Below, piece by piece: positions 62,538 to 64,000 of a DNA stretch of 64,000 nucleotides. This DNA comes from UBA6623 sp965248235 (GTDB taxonomy: Bacteria; Acidobacteriota; Terriglobia; Bryobacterales; UBA6623): positions 1,240,001-1,304,000 of the forward strand of contig CBDFIU010000005.1 of NCBI GenBank assembly GCA_965248235.1. The letters are read 5' to 3'. A program made the translations under genes and the position numbers. Position 1 is the stretch's first letter, and the number at the start of each line of letters is the position of its first letter. The notes beneath the pieces are model-generated. The model saw nothing but the letters and a program-made list of their open reading frames with translations. It had not been told where the DNA came from and did not search any database.

Positions 62538-64000
62538 ATGCAAGTGATTGACCTGTTAGGGAAACGCGCGACGGCCGCGGCCGCGTTGGGTGTCGCGCTG
62601 CTGTGCCCGGTCCCCCGCATATCGGCGCAGCCGGCCTCGTTGAGCCCCGCTGACCGCGCGTTTATCGAGCAGCATTTTCGACAGGCGAAGAACCACGAAG
62701 CGTCCCGCGAGTGGAAAGCGGCGGCGGCTGCATACCGGCTGATTCTCGACAAATACCCGACAGCCCTGCCGCGTGTTTACCAGAACCTGGGGTTGGTTTC
62801 CTACTATCAGCGCGATTACGACGGGGCGATCCTTGTCTTCGAGCGGGGTCTCGAGCTGGATGCGGGCATGCCGGGCAGTCGGCTGTTTCTCGGCATCTGC
62901 TACATGAACACCGAGCGGCCCGAGCAAGCCCTGAAGCATTTGCGGATCGCCCACCGGCGGCAACCGACTCCCGAAAGTGCTCGAGCCCTGGGGCAAGCTT
63001 ACATGGGTCGCCGCCAGTACCGCGAAGCCATTGCCCTATTCAAAGAGACCCTTACCCTTCCCGGCGTGGAAAAGGCGGAGCTGCTTTTCTTGATAGCCGA
63101 CAGCTACCTAAAGCTGGCCGAGCGGACGGTGAACGAACAGGCTCGGCTGCACCCCCGATCGAAGCATACGTATTTAGGAGCGGCCAAGTTGTTCGAGAGC
63201 CGGCAAGGCTATCAAGTGGCGGCGATCAAGTATCTGGAAGCCGCCGAGCTGGACCCGATGAATGCCGCGATCTTTTTCCCGCTGGCCCGCATGCTGGCCA
63301 TCTTGGGGCTCGATGAGGCTTCGCGGTTAGCGCTTGAACGCTACTGGAGTTTGATGCCGCGGGTCCCGAAGAGCCCGATTGCCGCGGCCATGCTTCCGAA
63401 AGAGCAAGTCGCCGAGATCGGCACGAAAGTTGATTTCCCGGGCATTCTCGGTTCGCTTCCCGCCGTGGACCCGGAGCGACTGCCTCCGCTTCCGATGACG
63501 ACCGGCGATATCAACGAACCGCTCGGGAAGCAACTCGCCTCCGACCGGACGGGCCAATGGCAAACGGCGGTCGATGCTCTGGCGGAAGGGAACTTCAGGC
63601 AGGGACTGACGGCGCTCGACGCCGTGCCGGGCGGACAGCCGCCGTGGTTGGCGGATTACCTCAAAGTCGAAGCGCATATTTGGCTCGACGACTACCGCTC
63701 GGCCGGGGCGCGGATCGACCAATCGTTTGTTGGTCGGCAAGCGGTGGAAGCGGTCGAAATGTTACGCGGCGAGATCTATCGCCAGCTCTCGATCGAGCAT
63801 TTCGCCGAGCTTGTGGAGCGGCATCCGGAGTCGTGCCGGGCGCATCTGGTGAAGGCGCAGAATCTGGCCGCGCAGGAAAAGGCCGAAGCCGAGGGCGAGT
63901 TCCTGGCGGCACTCGAGGGATGCCCTTCGCAGACGCAGATCCGCGTCGAGTTGGCGGATTACTATTTGTGGAATTCGCGGTTTGAAGACGCACGGGCGCA
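62538..64000 (+). CDS. Secreted TPR protein, cut by window edge
   Basis: Open from ATG 62538 to the end of the window (487 codons) without a stop. A signal peptide (TAAAALGVALLCPVPRISAQ) is followed by TPR units such as ALPRVYQNLGLVSYYQRDYDGAILVFERGLELD, SRLFLGICYMNTERPEQALKHLRIA and AEVSAA-like helical repeats. No enzymatic motif is seen. Its adjacency to a seven-haem cytochrome and a CRTAC1-type gene repeats a combination seen at the left side of the window (TPR 1811-4399 near CRTAC1 8670-10364). The C-terminus is outside the window. Confidence 0.85.
   Translation, partial: MQVIDLLGKRATAAAALGVALLCPVPRISAQPASLSPADRAFIEQHFRQAKNHEASREWKAAAAAYRLILDKYPTALPRVYQNLGLVSYYQRDYDGAILVFERGLELDAGMPGSRLFLGICYMNTERPEQALKHLRIAHRRQPTPESARALGQAYMGRRQYREAIALFKETLTLPGVEKAELLFLIADSYLKLAERTVNEQARLHPRSKHTYLGAAKLFESRQGYQVAAIKYLEAAELDPMNAAIFFPLARMLAILGLDEASRLALERYWSLMPRVPKSPIAAAMLPKEQVAEIGTKVDFPGILGSLPAVDPERLPPLPMTTGDINEPLGKQLASDRTGQWQTAVDALAEGNFRQGLTALDAVPGGQPPWLADYLKVEAHIWLDDYRSAGARIDQSFVGRQAVEAVEMLRGEIYRQLSIEHFAELVERHPESCRAHLVKAQNLAAQEKAEAEGEFLAALEGCPSQTQIRVELADYYLWNSRFEDARA

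Noticed and set aside
1..64000. CRISPR arrays, rRNA operons, tRNA genes
   Set aside because: No regularly spaced direct repeats, and no rRNA or complete tRNA signature was found on reading both strands; a covariance-model search would be decisive.

Overview
The window is GC-rich (visibly above 60%), gene-dense bacterial chromosome. Several gene types together point to an uncultured Acidobacteriota-like bacterium: two FG-GAP/ASPIC-UnbV (CRTAC1-type) proteins, large periplasmic TPR proteins, a SpoIVB-type S55 peptidase, a carboxypeptidase-regulatory-like domain protein, MauG-type peroxidases, multihaem cytochromes and a long hopanoid cluster. The phylum is inferred from gene content; no rRNA or tRNA gene was found to confirm it.

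Layout. 1-1.7 kb: an IS110 transposase running off the left edge, its untranslated leader, and a 252-bp foldback element. 1.8-13.4 kb: a secreted TPR protein; a minus-strand operon of IlvD/Edd sugar-acid dehydratase, Nramp-like transporter (frameshifted) and SDR; a CRTAC1-type protein; a zinc alcohol dehydrogenase; a broken phosphodiesterase joined to an RHH/RelE toxin-antitoxin pair. 13.5-20.3 kb: an S55 peptidase overlapping a beta-propeller protein, then a small C-terminal-haem cytochrome and a dihaem peroxidase lipoprotein. 20.4-36.4 kb: cytochrome c maturation genes ccmD/ccmC, then a minus-strand hopanoid locus. In transcription order it reads: two SMR-like membrane proteins, hpnI, ispH, shc, hpnH, a PIN-toxin module, hpnA, hpnG, two zinc alcohol dehydrogenases, hpnC, hpnD, hpnE.

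36.4-44.8 kb: a second dihaem-peroxidase plus small-cytochrome pair (both disrupted), a Cna-B-like protein, an intact IS1595-family element (40875-41910) with perfect 24-bp inverted repeats and an 8-bp target duplication, a RhaM-like lipoprotein, an acyl-CoA synthetase and a PilZ protein. 44.9-55.2 kb: a Nudix protein, a five-haem cytochrome, a nuclease-like protein, an oxidoreductase-cupin pair, a frameshifted endolysin-like gene, a divergent TIM-barrel/sulfatase pair, RNase D and an AI-2E-family permease. 55.3-59.6 kb: rpmI-rplT-pheS-pheT, with an unusually long L20 and a short PheT. 59.6-64 kb: a second CRTAC1-type protein, a seven-haem cytochrome and a TPR protein cut by the window end.

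How the genes fit together. HpnD, HpnC and HpnE take farnesyl diphosphate to squalene, Shc cyclises it, HpnH adds adenosine and HpnG removes adenine. The two alcohol dehydrogenases next to hpnG are candidates for the reduction giving bacteriohopanetetrol, which HpnI would glycosylate; the SMR pair might flip the product. IspH supplies isoprenoid precursors. Many periplasmic c-type cytochromes together with CcmC/CcmD indicate an active haem-secretion and respiratory lifestyle.

Five genes carry single-base frameshifts or in-frame TAG codons. Either these loci are decaying or the assembly contains errors; the sequence alone cannot decide. Two families of short dispersed palindromic repeats lie between genes.
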